This document shows positions 54,839 to 64,000 of a DNA stretch of 64,000 nucleotides, in pieces; position 1 is the first letter of the stretch, and each line of letters starts with the position of its first letter. Source of the stretch: Roseibium hamelinense (GTDB lineage Bacteria; Pseudomonadota; Alphaproteobacteria; Rhizobiales; Stappiaceae). The DNA is taken from positions 124,001-188,000 of the forward strand of contig NZ_VLLF01000008.1 in assembly GCF_007830545.1 (NCBI RefSeq), written 5' to 3'. The notes below the pieces were generated by a model. That model made no database searches and was not told the origin of the DNA. It worked only from the letters and a program-made list of their open reading frames with translations. Position numbers and translations under genes: made by a program.

Positions 54839-55477
54839 ATGAGCCAGCGCAAACTGATGCCGGGCAAGCTTGTTGTTGCCAGCCACAACAACGGGAAAAT
54901 CCGGGAGATCAATGAACTTTTGGAGCCTTATGGCTTCGAGGTTACCTCCGCCGCTGACCAAAATCTTGCCGAACCGGAAGAAACCGGGCTGACGTTCGAG
55001 GCAAACGCCGAACTGAAGGCTGTAGCAGCGGCAAAAGCGTCCGGTTTGCCTTCCTTGGCTGACGATAGCGGCTTTTGCGTGGAAGGACTGGATGGTCAGC
55101 CCGGGATCTATTCTGCGCGCTGGGCAGGACCTGAAAAAGATTTTGCCATGGCCATGCGGACGATCGAAGAAAAGCTGGAGGCTATCCCAGCCGTCGCCGG
55201 CGCTGACAGGCGCGGATATTTCGTGGCTGTTCTGTGCCTTGCCTGGCCTGACGGCCACACGGAGATGTTCCGCGGCGAAGTTCATGGGCAGGTGGTCTGG
55301 CCGCCGCGTGGTGACAAGGGATTCGGATACGACCCGGTTTTCCAGCCTGACGGGTATGACAGAACTTTTGGCGAAATGACCTCCGAGGAAAAGCACGGCT
55401 GGTCGGCAGACACTCCGGCTCTGTCACATCGGGCACGGGCATTTGAACTGTTCTCGAAGGCCTGTTTGGAGAACTGA
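54839..55477 (+). CDS. rdgB: XTP/dITP diphosphatase
   Basis: RdgB removes inosine and xanthosine triphosphates to keep them out of DNA. The 212-aa product has [13 protein letters not shown] at the N-terminus, [12 protein letters not shown], and the GFGYDPVF and SHRARAF motifs of the HAM1 family. It overlaps the hemW start by one base. Confidence 0.96.
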   Translation: MSQRKLMPGKLVVASHNNGKIREINELLEPYGFEVTSAADQNLAEPEETGLTFEANAELKAVAAAKASGLPSLADDSGFCVEGLDGQPGIYSARWAGPEKDFAMAMRTIEEKLEAIPAVAGADRRGYFVAVLCLAWPDGHTEMFRGEVHGQVVWPPRGDKGFGYDPVFQPDGYDRTFGEMTSEEKHGWSADTPALSHRARAFELFSKACLEN

Positions 55478-56646
55478 TGCAAGCGGGCGCTGGAGATACA
55501 CCGGAGGGTGGTTTTGGGATCTATGTGCATTGGCCGTTCTGCGCGGCCAAATGCCCGTATTGCGATTTCAACTCGCATGTCCGTCACCAACCTGTCGACC
55601 AGGATCGATTTGCAAGCGCATTCGAGACCGAGCTTGAATATTTTGCGGAGCTCACATGCACCAAGCGGGTCAACTCGATATTCCTTGGCGGTGGGACGCC
55701 GTCCTTGATGGAGCCGGCAACAGTTGGGCGTATCCTGGACAAGATCGCCGCGCTTTGGACTGTCGACAACACGGTCGAAGTTTCGCTTGAAGCCAACCCT
55801 TCGAGCGTTGAGGCAGACCGGTTCAAGGGATATCGCGCGGCCGGCGTAAACCGCGTTTCCTTGGGTGTTCAATCCTTGAACGATCACGATTTGAGGTTGC
55901 TCGGCCGCCTGCATGATGCGGCTGCGGCCAGAAAAGCGATTGAAACGGCCCGCGAAACATTCCCACGGTTGTCTTTTGACCTGATTTATGCCCGGCCAAA
56001 CCAGACACTGGGAGCGTGGCAGTCCGAGCTGCAGGAGGCCATAGCGCTGGCTGCGGATCACCTATCGCTATATCAATTGACGATTGAAGAAGGGACGCCG
56101 TTTTTCTCGCTTCACAAGGCCGGGAAACTCGTCGTTCCCGAACCGGAGTTGGGCGCCGATTTTTATGCGTTGACCCAAGAGATTACGTCCGACCACGGTA
56201 TGCCAGCCTATGAGGTGTCCAACCACGCCAAACCGGCGGCAGAATGCCAGCACAATCTCGTTTATTGGCGCTATGGCGATTATGTCGGCGTCGGACCAGG
56301 TGCGCACGGCCGGATTAGCGTAGGCGCGTCAAAGCTCGCAACTGCTACGGAAAAACATCCGGAAACCTGGCTTCAAAATGTCGAGACACACCGCCACGGC
56401 TTGATAGAAAACGCTGGCCTGACCGAAGAAGAACAAGGCGATGAATTCTTGTTGATGGGACTGCGCCTGCAAGAGGGCATAGACCTCTCCCGTTATGAGA
56501 AGCTGGCCTGCAGGGAGGTGGAGCCGAAGCGTTTGAAGGCGCTTTTGGACGAGAAGATGGTCGAAGAACTCGGGGAAAACAGGATCCGGGCAACGCGAAA
56601 CGGCTTTTTTGTTCTTGATGCCGTCGTTGCCGATCTTGCCGCCTGA
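55477..56646 (+). CDS. hemW: Radical SAM protein HemW
   Basis: HemW is a heme chaperone resembling the oxygen-independent coproporphyrinogen oxidase HemN, but without proven oxidase activity. The 389-aa product has the radical-SAM triad CAAKCPYC followed by DFNSH, which marks HemW rather than HemN. FLGGGTPSLM and the conserved SLGVQSLNDHDL follow. It ends the rph-rdgB-hemW unit. Confidence 0.93.
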   Translation: MQAGAGDTPEGGFGIYVHWPFCAAKCPYCDFNSHVRHQPVDQDRFASAFETELEYFAELTCTKRVNSIFLGGGTPSLMEPATVGRILDKIAALWTVDNTVEVSLEANPSSVEADRFKGYRAAGVNRVSLGVQSLNDHDLRLLGRLHDAAAARKAIETARETFPRLSFDLIYARPNQTLGAWQSELQEAIALAADHLSLYQLTIEEGTPFFSLHKAGKLVVPEPELGADFYALTQEITSDHGMPAYEVSNHAKPAAECQHNLVYWRYGDYVGVGPGAHGRISVGASKLATATEKHPETWLQNVETHRHGLIENAGLTEEEQGDEFLLMGLRLQEGIDLSRYEKLACREVEPKRLKALLDEKMVEELGENRIRATRNGFFVLDAVVADLAA

Positions 56647-56881
56647 CCAAAAATAAGTGCTCCAGCGCCACACGGTATCATTTTGATATTTCGCATAAAA
56701 TTAATCGCCCTTCGCTAATTTAACGTTGGGGCAGTGAGCTCATCGTCTCCCGCAAGGCTCAAAAAACCGCAGCATTGTTAGAAATTAGCTGTATTGCGGC
56801 GCTGGTCATCTTTGTCCTATTCTGTTGCGATGCAAAATAAAAAGTATGTTTGGCCAAGAGCCGGTTCGTAAGGAGACACGT

Positions 56882-58477
56882 TTGCCATATTATCATCTTT
56901 ACGAAATGAACCATGCCGCCATGGGCCCGCTGAGGGCTGCGGCAGACATGACGCGCCTGTACTTTCAAAACCCGCTTAATCCATGGACACACACTGAGGT
57001 TGGCAAGTCGATTGCCGCTGGCTGTGAAGTCCTTGAGCGAATGACACGCCGATACGGCAAACCCGAGTTTGGGATACCGGAAACCACCGTTAGTGGCGTG
57101 AAGGTTCCTGTTCGCGAGAACATCGTCTGGAGTCGGCCGTTTTGCGATCTCATCCATTTCGAACGCGCAACGAATAAGGGTAAGAACGATCCAAAAGTGC
57201 TGATCGTTGCACCGATGTCCGGCCATTACGCGACTCTTCTGCGCGGCACCGTGGAGACCCTGCTCCCGAAAGCCGAGGTCTACATCACCGACTGGATCGA
57301 CGCCCGGATGGTTCCGCTTGCAGACGGCAAGTTCGATCTTGACGACTACATTGATTACCTCATCTCGATGCTGCATTTCCTCGGGCCGGACACGCATATT
57401 CTGGGTGTATGCCAGCCTTCTGTGCCGGTGTTGGCGGCAGTAGCAGTTATGGAGGGGCGTGATGATCCTTATGTGCCTGCCACGATGACGCTGATGGGTG
57501 GCCCAATCGATACGCGGGTTGCCCCGACGGCGGTCAACGACCTCGCCATGCGCAAGGGCATTGATTGGTTCAAGCGCAATGTCATCATGCAGGTGCCGTT
57601 TCCGCATCCCGGTTTCATGCGGAATGTCTATCCAGGCTTCTTACAACTGTCCGGTTTTATGAGTATGAATCTGGACCGGCACGTGACGGCGCATCGCGAG
57701 TTCTTCCAGCATCTGGTTGAGGGCGACGGCGACAACGCCGAAAAACACCGCGAGTTTTATGACGAATATCTTGCGGTCATGGACCTCACTGCAGAGTTCT
57801 ATCTTCAAACGGTTGAGACTGTTTTCATTGAACATTCTTTGCCCATGGGCACGATGATGCATGGCGACACGCCGGTGGATTGCTCCAGGATCCGGCGGAC
57901 AGCGCTTTTGACTGTCGAGGGCGAAAAGGACGACATCACTGGGCGGGGGCAAACACGCGCTGCCCATGATTTGTGCACCAGTCTCCCGGATGACATGAAG
58001 GTGCACTACGAGCAGCCAAGTGTCGGGCACTACGGCGTCTTCAACGGATCGCGCTGGCGCGCCGAAATTGCACCGCGGGTACTCGACTTCATGCGGTCGA
58101 ACCCAAGCGCGGCCCGTAAAATCGACAGGCCGAAATCAGCCGCAGCTCCGGGCGCTAAAACTCAGCCGCGGGCCGCCGAGGTGGCAAGCAAGACGCCATC
58201 GGTAGCGGTTCAGCCAGAGCGCAAAAGCGCGGATGCCCTCGAAGAAATCTTATTGGCCAGTCCCCGGGGCGTGGCCGATGATTTAAAAGCGATTTCCGGA
58301 GTTGGTCCGAAGCTAGAGGCCGCTCTAAACGAAGCCGGGATTTTTCATTACTGGCAAATCGCTGGTTTGACGGACCAGCAAATCGAAGCATTGGACAGCA
58401 AGCTTGATTTCCGTGGCCGAATGGAGCGGGATAAATGGATCGAGCAGGCAAAATCACTCTCAGAAACAGTGTCTTAG
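56882..58477 (+). CDS. phaZ: Intracellular polyhydroxyalkanoate depolymerase with C-terminal helix-hairpin-helix extension
   Basis: The enzyme breaks down stored polyhydroxybutyrate. I chose a TTG start at 56882 because AAGGAG lies 6 bases upstream and homologues begin with a YxLYEMNHA motif. The 531-aa product has the nucleophile Cys177 in GVCQPSVPV, an Asp in GEKDDITGRGQT and a His in VGHYGVFNG. After residue about 418 an Ala/Pro/Lys-rich linker leads to a helix-hairpin-helix-like domain (468-525, LKAISGVGPKLE then GIFHYWQIAGLT and DFRGRMERDKWI). That domain also occurs in other alphaproteobacterial proteins, where its role is unclear. Confidence 0.88.
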   Translation: MPYYHLYEMNHAAMGPLRAAADMTRLYFQNPLNPWTHTEVGKSIAAGCEVLERMTRRYGKPEFGIPETTVSGVKVPVRENIVWSRPFCDLIHFERATNKGKNDPKVLIVAPMSGHYATLLRGTVETLLPKAEVYITDWIDARMVPLADGKFDLDDYIDYLISMLHFLGPDTHILGVCQPSVPVLAAVAVMEGRDDPYVPATMTLMGGPIDTRVAPTAVNDLAMRKGIDWFKRNVIMQVPFPHPGFMRNVYPGFLQLSGFMSMNLDRHVTAHREFFQHLVEGDGDNAEKHREFYDEYLAVMDLTAEFYLQTVETVFIEHSLPMGTMMHGDTPVDCSRIRRTALLTVEGEKDDITGRGQTRAAHDLCTSLPDDMKVHYEQPSVGHYGVFNGSRWRAEIAPRVLDFMRSNPSAARKIDRPKSAAAPGAKTQPRAAEVASKTPSVAVQPERKSADALEEILLASPRGVADDLKAISGVGPKLEAALNEAGIFHYWQIAGLTDQQIEALDSKLDFRGRMERDKWIEQAKSLSETVS

Positions 58478-58505
58478 AATTCAAAATAAATTCAGAATAT
58501 TGGGG

Positions 58506-58534
58506 AGCCCCCGGCAGATTGCCGGGGGTTTTTC
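58506..58534 (+). terminator. Intrinsic terminator after phaZ
   Basis: A perfect 9-bp stem (CCCCCGGCA with TGCCGGGGG, 3-nt loop) is followed by TTTTT. It lies 30 bp past the phaZ stop. Confidence 0.93.
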
Positions 58535-58628
58535 ATTTCAATTGCGGGAGCTCAAGACTTCAAATTCTGGTCTCGAAAACTTGAACACAGCTGAAATACT
58601 CCCCACTTTATTTACGTGGATGATTGTT

Positions 58629-59057
58629 ATGGATAGGACAATGACGACCAACACATGCAACTTGAAACCTGGCTGGACCCCGCTGACTATCGGATTGATG
58701 GTCCTCGGATTTGTTGTGTTCTGGCCGCTCGGACTGGCAATGCTGGCCTATATCCTTTGGGGAGACCGGTTTAGCGCAATGGCTCGGGACGCACGTGACC
58801 AATGGCGTTCCAGCCCGGTAAAGGGAGCTGTCGATCAAATGGCGAAGGGAACCGCGTATGGCCGCACGGGAAACGCAGCTTTTGATGACTACCGCGACCG
58901 CGAGTTAAAGCGGCTCGAGGAAGAACGCGCCAAGCTGGACACCATGCGTGCTGAATTTGATGAGTTTCTGCATGAGCTCCGGCGCGCGCGCGACCAAGAG
59001 GAATTCGACCGCTTCATGTCTAACCGCGGCCGCGGCACTTCCCCTCAAGCAGGTTGA
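58629..59057 (+). CDS. DUF2852 membrane protein
   Basis: The 142-aa product matches DUF2852. It has a short N-terminus ending in PGWTPLTIGLMVLGFVVFWPLG, a membrane segment that may turn back once, and WGDRFS. A long charged coiled-coil-like helix (about 75-135, rich in Arg/Glu) completes it. The function is unknown. Starts at 58629 and 58641 are both possible; the former was kept. Confidence 0.78.
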   Translation: MDRTMTTNTCNLKPGWTPLTIGLMVLGFVVFWPLGLAMLAYILWGDRFSAMARDARDQWRSSPVKGAVDQMAKGTAYGRTGNAAFDDYRDRELKRLEEERAKLDTMRAEFDEFLHELRRARDQEEFDRFMSNRGRGTSPQAG

Positions 59058-59155
59058 CGTCGATCACCCTGCAATTTTCGACCGAAGGCGGCGCCGTCAA
59101 ACGCGCCGCTTTCGTCGTTTATGGGCACAGGGTATTCTGCTGATCGACGATTCGG

Positions 59156-59911
59156 ATGGGATACGAACCTCAGATGCTTCAACGATTGCGTAAAAAGGAA
59201 CTGCCGCCGGACATCTTGGTCCAGCATGGGGCAGAGCAGTTCGTTATCCGCATCAAGGCCAACAACCGGGCAAAGAACTACCAGCTCCGTATTCCGCCAG
59301 ATCGGGCGGAACCGGTATTAACCGTGCCAAAAGGCGGGTCTCTCGCGAAAGCTGAAAGCTTTGCCCGACGGCATGCCGCGTGGTTGTCCGAGCGGCTTTC
59401 CCAGCGCCCGGATATGGTATCGCTTTTTCCCGGTGACCGGGTCCCTTATCAGGGAGAAGAGCATATCATTATTCCTCTGGGAAAACTGCGTGGCCTCGTA
59501 AACCGCACATTCGAAGCCGGTCAATGGCAGTTGCTGGTGCCGGGTTCGGACGATCACATTCCTAGAAAGGTTCAGGCATGGCTTAGGCAGGAGGCGAAGG
59601 CGCAACTGACTGAAAGGTGCCGGTTTCATGCGGCTAAAATCAACAAATCATTTACTGGCATCAGTGTGCGGGATACCTCCAGCAGATGGGGATCTTGTTC
59701 GTCCACCGGCCGGTTATCGTTTTCCTGGCGGTTGATATTGGCGCCGCCAGAGATTTTGGACTATGTGGCTGCGCATGAGGTTGCCCACCTTGTGGAGATG
59801 AACCATTCCAGTCGGTTTTGGAAGGTTTGCAACGGGCTTGCCCCGCACACACCCGAGGCGCGCAAATGGCTCCGGGACAACGGGGTAAATCTGCACCGCT
59901 ACGGGCAATAG
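59156..59911 (+). CDS. YgjP-like zinc metallopeptidase (DUF45/SprT-like)
   Basis: The 251-aa product has the DUF45 (YgjP) architecture. The N-terminal beta part has IRIKANNRAKNYQLRIPP, SSRWGSCSSTGRLSFSW lies in the centre, and the zinc motif HEVAHLVEMNHSSRFW carries HExxH plus a downstream His. The role may be protein quality control or DNA-protein crosslink removal, but no substrate is known. Follows DUF2852 by 98 bp. Confidence 0.87.
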   Translation: MGYEPQMLQRLRKKELPPDILVQHGAEQFVIRIKANNRAKNYQLRIPPDRAEPVLTVPKGGSLAKAESFARRHAAWLSERLSQRPDMVSLFPGDRVPYQGEEHIIIPLGKLRGLVNRTFEAGQWQLLVPGSDDHIPRKVQAWLRQEAKAQLTERCRFHAAKINKSFTGISVRDTSSRWGSCSSTGRLSFSWRLILAPPEILDYVAAHEVAHLVEMNHSSRFWKVCNGLAPHTPEARKWLRDNGVNLHRYGQ

Positions 59912-60107
59912 AACACTCTAATATCCTCCGATTCGCGATGATCCGAGGAAGGGCCGATTGCGGCTATGGACCGATGCGGTGCTTTGTCAGGGCAATTCGA
60001 GCTTGTCTGCCCACGATGTGACCACAGTTGGCGTGCCGCCCGGATTTGCCGACAGTCGCTGGATTCCTAACGGCTCAATCGTGGGTCCCCAAGCGCAAAG
60101 CAACCGA

Positions 60108-62327
60108 TCAGCTGTTTCCGCCGCCGAAAATCCCTCTCAGAAGGTTCAACGGACCGCGTCGCTCTTCATCTTGGCCATTCCCGATCGGTGCCGGTGGCAC
60201 AAGGCCACGGCCCGAACCGCTGTTATCAGCACCCGCATTGTTTCGGCTTCTAGGCACAGCAGCTGAGGCTGGAATATCTGGAACACCCGGAAGGTCCGCG
60301 ACCGGCAGATTGGCATGTGCAGCTTCCATCGTTTCCTTCCAAAGAATGGCCGGCAAGGTTCCGCCGGTTGCGCGCTTGGTTGGGGAGTTGTCATCATTTC
60401 CAAGCCATACCGCTGTCGTCAGATTGGCCGTATATCCGATGAACCAAGCGTCCCTGAAATCCTGGCTGGTGCCGGTTTTACCGCCAGCTTTCCGGCCGCT
60501 GGCCAATTGGGCTTTGCGGCCCGTCCCTGTAGCCAGTGTTTCGGCCATCATCACATTCATGTTGCCAACATACGTGCGGGATATGACCCGCCCTGGCCCC
60601 TCGCCCTTTCGGGAATACAGAACTTTGCCGTCTTCCGTGCGGATTTTACGAATGATGTGCGGAATAACGCCATATCCTCCGTTTGAAAACGGCACATAGG
60701 CGCCTGCAATTTCAAGCGGCGTTACTTCAGACGTCCCCAGGGCAAGCGACAGATTGGTTGTCAGCTTGGATTGAATTCCGAGCCGTTTAGCGGTCTGAGC
60801 CACTTTTTTGGGACCCACTTCATAGGTCACTTGAGCTGCAACCGTATTCAGGGACATCGCCAGCGCTTGGCGAAGCGTCACTGGGCCATAATGTTCTTTG
60901 GTGTAGTTCTTGGGCGACCATCCGCCAATGTTAATCGGCTGATCTTGGCGGATGGTCTGTGGGCTCATTCCGTTTTCGATCGCGGCCAGATAGACAAACG
61001 GCTTGAAAGCCGATCCCGGTTGTCTCTTTGCGTAGACGGCCCTGTTAAACTGGCTTTTGGAATAGTCCGCACCGCCGACCAGAGCCTTGACGGCACCTGC
61101 GGTATCGAGGGTAACAATCGCACCCTGCCTGACCCGTTTTTCGTGGCTGTGTTCGTGTAAAGTCTTCCGCAGCGCCGCTTCGGCAGCATTCTGCATGTGC
61201 CGATCGATTGTTGTATCGACAATAATATCGGTATCGAGGGAGCCTATATAGCGTGGCAGGACGTCCATCACCCAGTCGGCTGCATAATTGTCGCTCGCTG
61301 TCGTGTAGCGCCGGACCACTCTTGCCGGTGCTGCGAGCGCATTTTTCGCCTCCGCGTCCGTGATATAGTCTTCTTCATGCATTGCAGCCAAGACAAGCTG
61401 CGCCCGTTCTTCGGCTAAGTCAGGGTTGCGGGCTGGCGAGTAGCGGGATGGCGCCTTGAGCAATCCCGCTATCGTCGCTGCTTCGGCGATGGTGACCAAT
61501 CTGGCTGATTTACCGTAGTAGCGCCGCGCCGCCGCATCCACGCCATAGGCGCCGGCTCCGAGATAGACCCGATTCAGGTACATTTCCAAGATTTCATCTT
61601 TGGAATAGTGCGTTTCGAGCCATATGGCCAAAACAACTTCCTGCATCTTGCGCTTGATTGTCCGGTCTGGCTCCAGGAACAGGTTTTTCGCAAGCTGCTG
61701 CGTCAGCGTAGAGCCACCTTGAACCAACGTCCCGGCGGTTAAATTCACGTACATGGCGCGTATCAGACCGAGCGGATCGATGCCGAAATGGGACCGGAAA
61801 CGTCGGTCCTCAATAGCAATAACTGCATTGGGCAAGTAGGGCGGCAACTGTTCAAGCCGGACGGCCTCACCACCGGTATCGCCCCGATTGGCAATCAACT
61901 GCCCGTTTGCGGAAACGATTTTCACATTTGGTGGCCGCTCCGGAACTTCCCACTCCGAGGTCGGCGGCAGATAGGCGGCATAATAGATGATGACGCCAAC
62001 AGCGAATATGCCACCCCATATGCCAAGCACACAGCCCCAATACGCCGCCCTCTTGGTGAGTTTGGCAATCGTCGCACCGATGTTTCTACGCTGTTTTTTC
62101 CGCTTTGCTTGGCGGCGTTTAGATCCGGATCTAGTGCGGACCGGGCGTTTTGTCCCCTTCTTGGCAGTGCCAGCCGCTTTTTTCCGGGGCGTGACTTTTT
62201 TCTTTTTGCTGGGAGATTTAGGCGCACCTGGTCTGTCCTGCTGCGTCGGCCGCAGGTTAAGTGTGCTTGCGCTCTCCCCGTCGAAACGAGGTTCAATACG
62301 CGCTGGCCGCCGAGGCTTTCGCGTCAT
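60108..62327 (-). CDS. Class A penicillin-binding protein (PBP1A family)
   Basis: This bifunctional peptidoglycan synthase is 739 aa. A Lys/Arg-rich cytoplasmic tail (about 1-85, including several poly-basic runs) precedes one membrane helix at about 95-118. A glycosyltransferase 51 domain follows with EDRRFRSHFGID and QGGSTLTQQLAKN. The transpeptidase domain has the active-site Ser in QPGSAFKPF, the SLN motif and GKTGTSQ. The C-terminal tail is Gly/Asn/Pro-rich. It is convergent with the YgjP-like gene. Confidence 0.93.
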   Translation of the reverse strand: MTRKPRRPARIEPRFDGESASTLNLRPTQQDRPGAPKSPSKKKKVTPRKKAAGTAKKGTKRPVRTRSGSKRRQAKRKKQRRNIGATIAKLTKRAAYWGCVLGIWGGIFAVGVIIYYAAYLPPTSEWEVPERPPNVKIVSANGQLIANRGDTGGEAVRLEQLPPYLPNAVIAIEDRRFRSHFGIDPLGLIRAMYVNLTAGTLVQGGSTLTQQLAKNLFLEPDRTIKRKMQEVVLAIWLETHYSKDEILEMYLNRVYLGAGAYGVDAAARRYYGKSARLVTIAEAATIAGLLKAPSRYSPARNPDLAEERAQLVLAAMHEEDYITDAEAKNALAAPARVVRRYTTASDNYAADWVMDVLPRYIGSLDTDIIVDTTIDRHMQNAAEAALRKTLHEHSHEKRVRQGAIVTLDTAGAVKALVGGADYSKSQFNRAVYAKRQPGSAFKPFVYLAAIENGMSPQTIRQDQPINIGGWSPKNYTKEHYGPVTLRQALAMSLNTVAAQVTYEVGPKKVAQTAKRLGIQSKLTTNLSLALGTSEVTPLEIAGAYVPFSNGGYGVIPHIIRKIRTEDGKVLYSRKGEGPGRVISRTYVGNMNVMMAETLATGTGRKAQLASGRKAGGKTGTSQDFRDAWFIGYTANLTTAVWLGNDDNSPTKRATGGTLPAILWKETMEAAHANLPVADLPGVPDIPASAAVPRSRNNAGADNSGSGRGLVPPAPIGNGQDEERRGPLNLLRGIFGGGNS

Positions 62328-62506
62328 GCGTACTCAAAATCCCAAAATACACCTGCCCCCGTAGGCGACCCGCCTTGACGATAGAATGCGGCAATTTAAG
62401 GGGGCGTTAAGGCTTGTCACTTCGCCATAGCAATGAACCATCTAACAGTGGATATAATGGTGGTCCCAAACCGCGGGATTAAAGGCTTGTAAGAAGGAAA
62501 ACATAC

Positions 62507-62815
62507 ATGCCAAAGGCTTATTGGATTGCGCGCGTCGATGTGACGGACCCTGATGCCTACAAAAACTATGTTGACGGTGCGGCCGCTGCATTCGAAAAAT
62601 TTGGCGCGCGATTTCTCGCAAGGGGCGGCACCGTAACTCGGTTTGAAGGCGAGGCGCGTGCGCGGAACGTCGTTATTGAGTTCAAAGATAGTGAAACGGC
62701 CTTGGCCTGCTTCAATTCGCCGGAGTATCAGGCCGCACGCACCCATCGGCTGCCAGCATCAGAGGCGGATATTATTCTCGTTGAAGGTTATGAAGGCCCA
62801 CAGCCTGGTAATTGA
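62507..62815 (+). CDS. DUF1330 family protein
   Basis: The 102-aa product is a dimeric alpha/beta-barrel type DUF1330 protein, with YWIARVDVTDPDAYKNYV at the start and the internal FLARGGTVTRFEG. AAGGA precedes the ATG by 8 bases. The family has no agreed function. Confidence 0.88.
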   Translation: MPKAYWIARVDVTDPDAYKNYVDGAAAAFEKFGARFLARGGTVTRFEGEARARNVVIEFKDSETALACFNSPEYQAARTHRLPASEADIILVEGYEGPQPGN

Positions 62816-62839
62816 TCTCCGGTGCCGGGCCGCTCAGCG

Positions 62840-63781
62840 TCAGCTTGCGTAGCGGCTCGCATCTGCCCCGTAATAATTCACATAACGTGAGTTGAGTTCT
62901 GACACCGGCATGAGGATCAACACATCCGTCGTGCCGAATTGATGATCAATCACCGCGCCGTCACCTACAAACGCACCTAACCGAAGATAGCCCTTGATCA
63001 GAGGCGGTAAAGCGCGGAGCGCTTCTTTGGCGTTCAGTTGATCGTTCGGGATCCTGTCCATATCAACGAACAGTTCAGGCAATGCGCGTACCCGCCAATT
63101 TTCGGGTGCGCGCGCTGTAGCATGCAGAAATGACAGCTGAGTTGCCATCTCGTCCGGATTGGTGCCGGGAATGGACGCACAACCCAACATGACATCGATG
63201 TTGTGCATGAGTATGTAGGACCAAACACCGTGCCACAGCAGCTCAACGGTTTTCTTGTTCCGATAAGGCTTCAAAACGCAAGACCGGCCGAGTTCCAAAA
63301 ACCGTTTTCCCGGATTAGCGTCGATCAGCGGCTGGATGTCATATTCGCCAGCCGTGTAAAAGCCGTCATGCATGTTAGCGATTTCTTGACGGAGCAACCG
63401 ATACGTACCGACAATTTCGGGCTTTAGGCGTCCTAGCTTGTTCCGTTTGAGTGACGAATGGTCAATCACCAGCATGTGGTCGCAAATCGCGTCAAACGGG
63501 TCAACGTCGCGATGTGTGGCGAGGGTTCGCGCATCTGCGATTGCCGACATTTCCTCGTAGAAGACCTGATAGCGTAGCCGCTGCGCTTTCTTGACCTCTT
63601 TGAAATTGCGGGCCAACCGCACTTCAAGCGGACCGATCCTTCCAAGGCTGTCTTGGATACGAAGGGGCGTCTCTCTGCGCACGGCGGCGGCTGGTGCCAC
63701 GCCGGCGTATGGGAGTGGGCGCGCCAGCGGCGCAAACTTTCGAACCAGTTTCCTCGGCGAAAAAATGCCCGACCGCATCAT
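62840..63781 (-). CDS. olsB: L-ornithine N-alpha-acyltransferase OlsB (ornithine-lipid synthesis)
   Basis: OlsB transfers a 3-hydroxy-fatty acyl group from ACP to ornithine, the first step of ornithine-lipid synthesis. The 313-aa product has LEVRLARNFKEVKKAQRLRYQVFYEEM, the GTYRLLR strand and LELGRSCV, all typical of the GNAT-like Acetyltransf_5 family. ATG at 63781 or 63778. No olsA is visible in the window. Ornithine for it could come from arginase at 37.8 kb. Confidence 0.85.
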   Translation of the reverse strand: MMRSGIFSPRKLVRKFAPLARPLPYAGVAPAAAVRRETPLRIQDSLGRIGPLEVRLARNFKEVKKAQRLRYQVFYEEMSAIADARTLATHRDVDPFDAICDHMLVIDHSSLKRNKLGRLKPEIVGTYRLLRQEIANMHDGFYTAGEYDIQPLIDANPGKRFLELGRSCVLKPYRNKKTVELLWHGVWSYILMHNIDVMLGCASIPGTNPDEMATQLSFLHATARAPENWRVRALPELFVDMDRIPNDQLNAKEALRALPPLIKGYLRLGAFVGDGAVIDHQFGTTDVLILMPVSELNSRYVNYYGADASRYAS

Positions 63782-63961
63782 CGATGTCAGGTCCCTATGT
63801 GCTTTGTTGTATCACGAACGTTATCCGCTCGCGCTATTTGGCCCATCGTGCCTTTTTGTGTTTGCCGTGACAAGGATTGTCAGATCTTGAAGTCCGCCAC
63901 GCACAGCCGTAGACCATAGTTTTCCGACAAATACGTGACATTGAGAAGACGCCTTGCATAC

Positions 63962-63975
63962 TGGTATTAATACCA
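63962..63975. repeat. 14-bp perfect palindrome near the window end
   Basis: TGGTATTAATACCA is a perfect palindrome about 180 bp upstream of olsB. It resembles an operator half-site pair, but no regulator can be named from it. Confidence 0.45.
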
Positions 63976-64000
63976 ATGGCAGCCGCGGTGAACACACTGT

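Noticed and set aside
56647-56881. A PhaR-binding site in front of phaZ
   Set aside because: Only scattered GCAG and CTGC fragments occur, without the expected spacing.
1-64000. tRNA, rRNA, CRISPR arrays, insertion sequences or prophage
   Set aside because: No cloverleaf, rRNA segment, spaced direct repeats, transposase or phage gene was recognised on either strand.

Overview
This window is a block of core chromosome from an alphaproteobacterium, most likely of the order Hyphomicrobiales (Rhizobiales). A Stappiaceae-type marine lineage is possible but cannot be proven from sequence alone. The evidence is an Irr-type Fur regulator next to fabA-fabB-fabI, an AccD lacking the zinc-ribbon cysteines, a RegA/RegB (ActR/ActS) pair, OlsB, the hisB-DUF2628-hisH-hisA-hisF-hisE-coaA cluster, and the alphaproteobacterial parAB-rsmG-mnmG-mnmE-rho-hemJ-hemE order. 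No tRNA, rRNA, CRISPR, insertion sequence or prophage was seen.

Region 1 (1-12.1 kb) reads as the left arm beside the replication origin. It holds the 3' end of leuS, lptE and holA (rightward), then parB, parA, rsmG, mnmG, mnmE, a GNAT acetyltransferase, rho, hemJ and hemE (all leftward). Four 16-bp parS sites lie at 4.7-8.5 kb: one perfect site inside rsmG, two in the mnmE-mnmG gap and one upstream of mnmE. The 428-bp gap between divergent hemE and the PEP-synthase regulatory kinase (12124-12551) is the probable oriC. It holds a large dyad, four GANTC sites, AT-rich stretches and degenerate DnaA boxes.

Region 2 (12.5-24 kb): the rightward arm carries the regulatory kinase, maf, aroE, coaE and dnaQ, with a small secreted cysteine protein inserted before dnaQ. 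Then come a 2-hydroxyacid dehydrogenase, an SH3-type exported protein, fabA-fabB-fabI (leftward), irr, a GNAT, nth and a DUF2244 membrane protein.

Region 3 (24-45.5 kb) is metabolism: mutS, maeB, trpF-trpB, an orphan 76-aa gene with a dyad-rich promoter, trpA-accD-folC, an exported protein of unknown role, an Ada-like alkyltransferase, an Lrp regulator divergent from arginase and ornithine cyclodeaminase, pyrF, and the his-coaA operon.

Region 4 (45.5-64 kb) has a Cache-domain chemoreceptor, a large exported protein with VHL-beta-like and MliC-like domains, regA and regB, secB, a MoeB/ThiF enzyme, hrcA, rph-rdgB-hemW, a PHA depolymerase with a C-terminal helix-hairpin-helix extension, DUF2852, a YgjP-like metallopeptidase, a class A penicillin-binding protein, DUF1330 and olsB.

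The window is mostly housekeeping. The parts that look least described are the VHL/MliC exported protein, the orphan gene between trpB and trpA with twin operators, the PhaZ-HhH fusion, and the fine structure of the origin.
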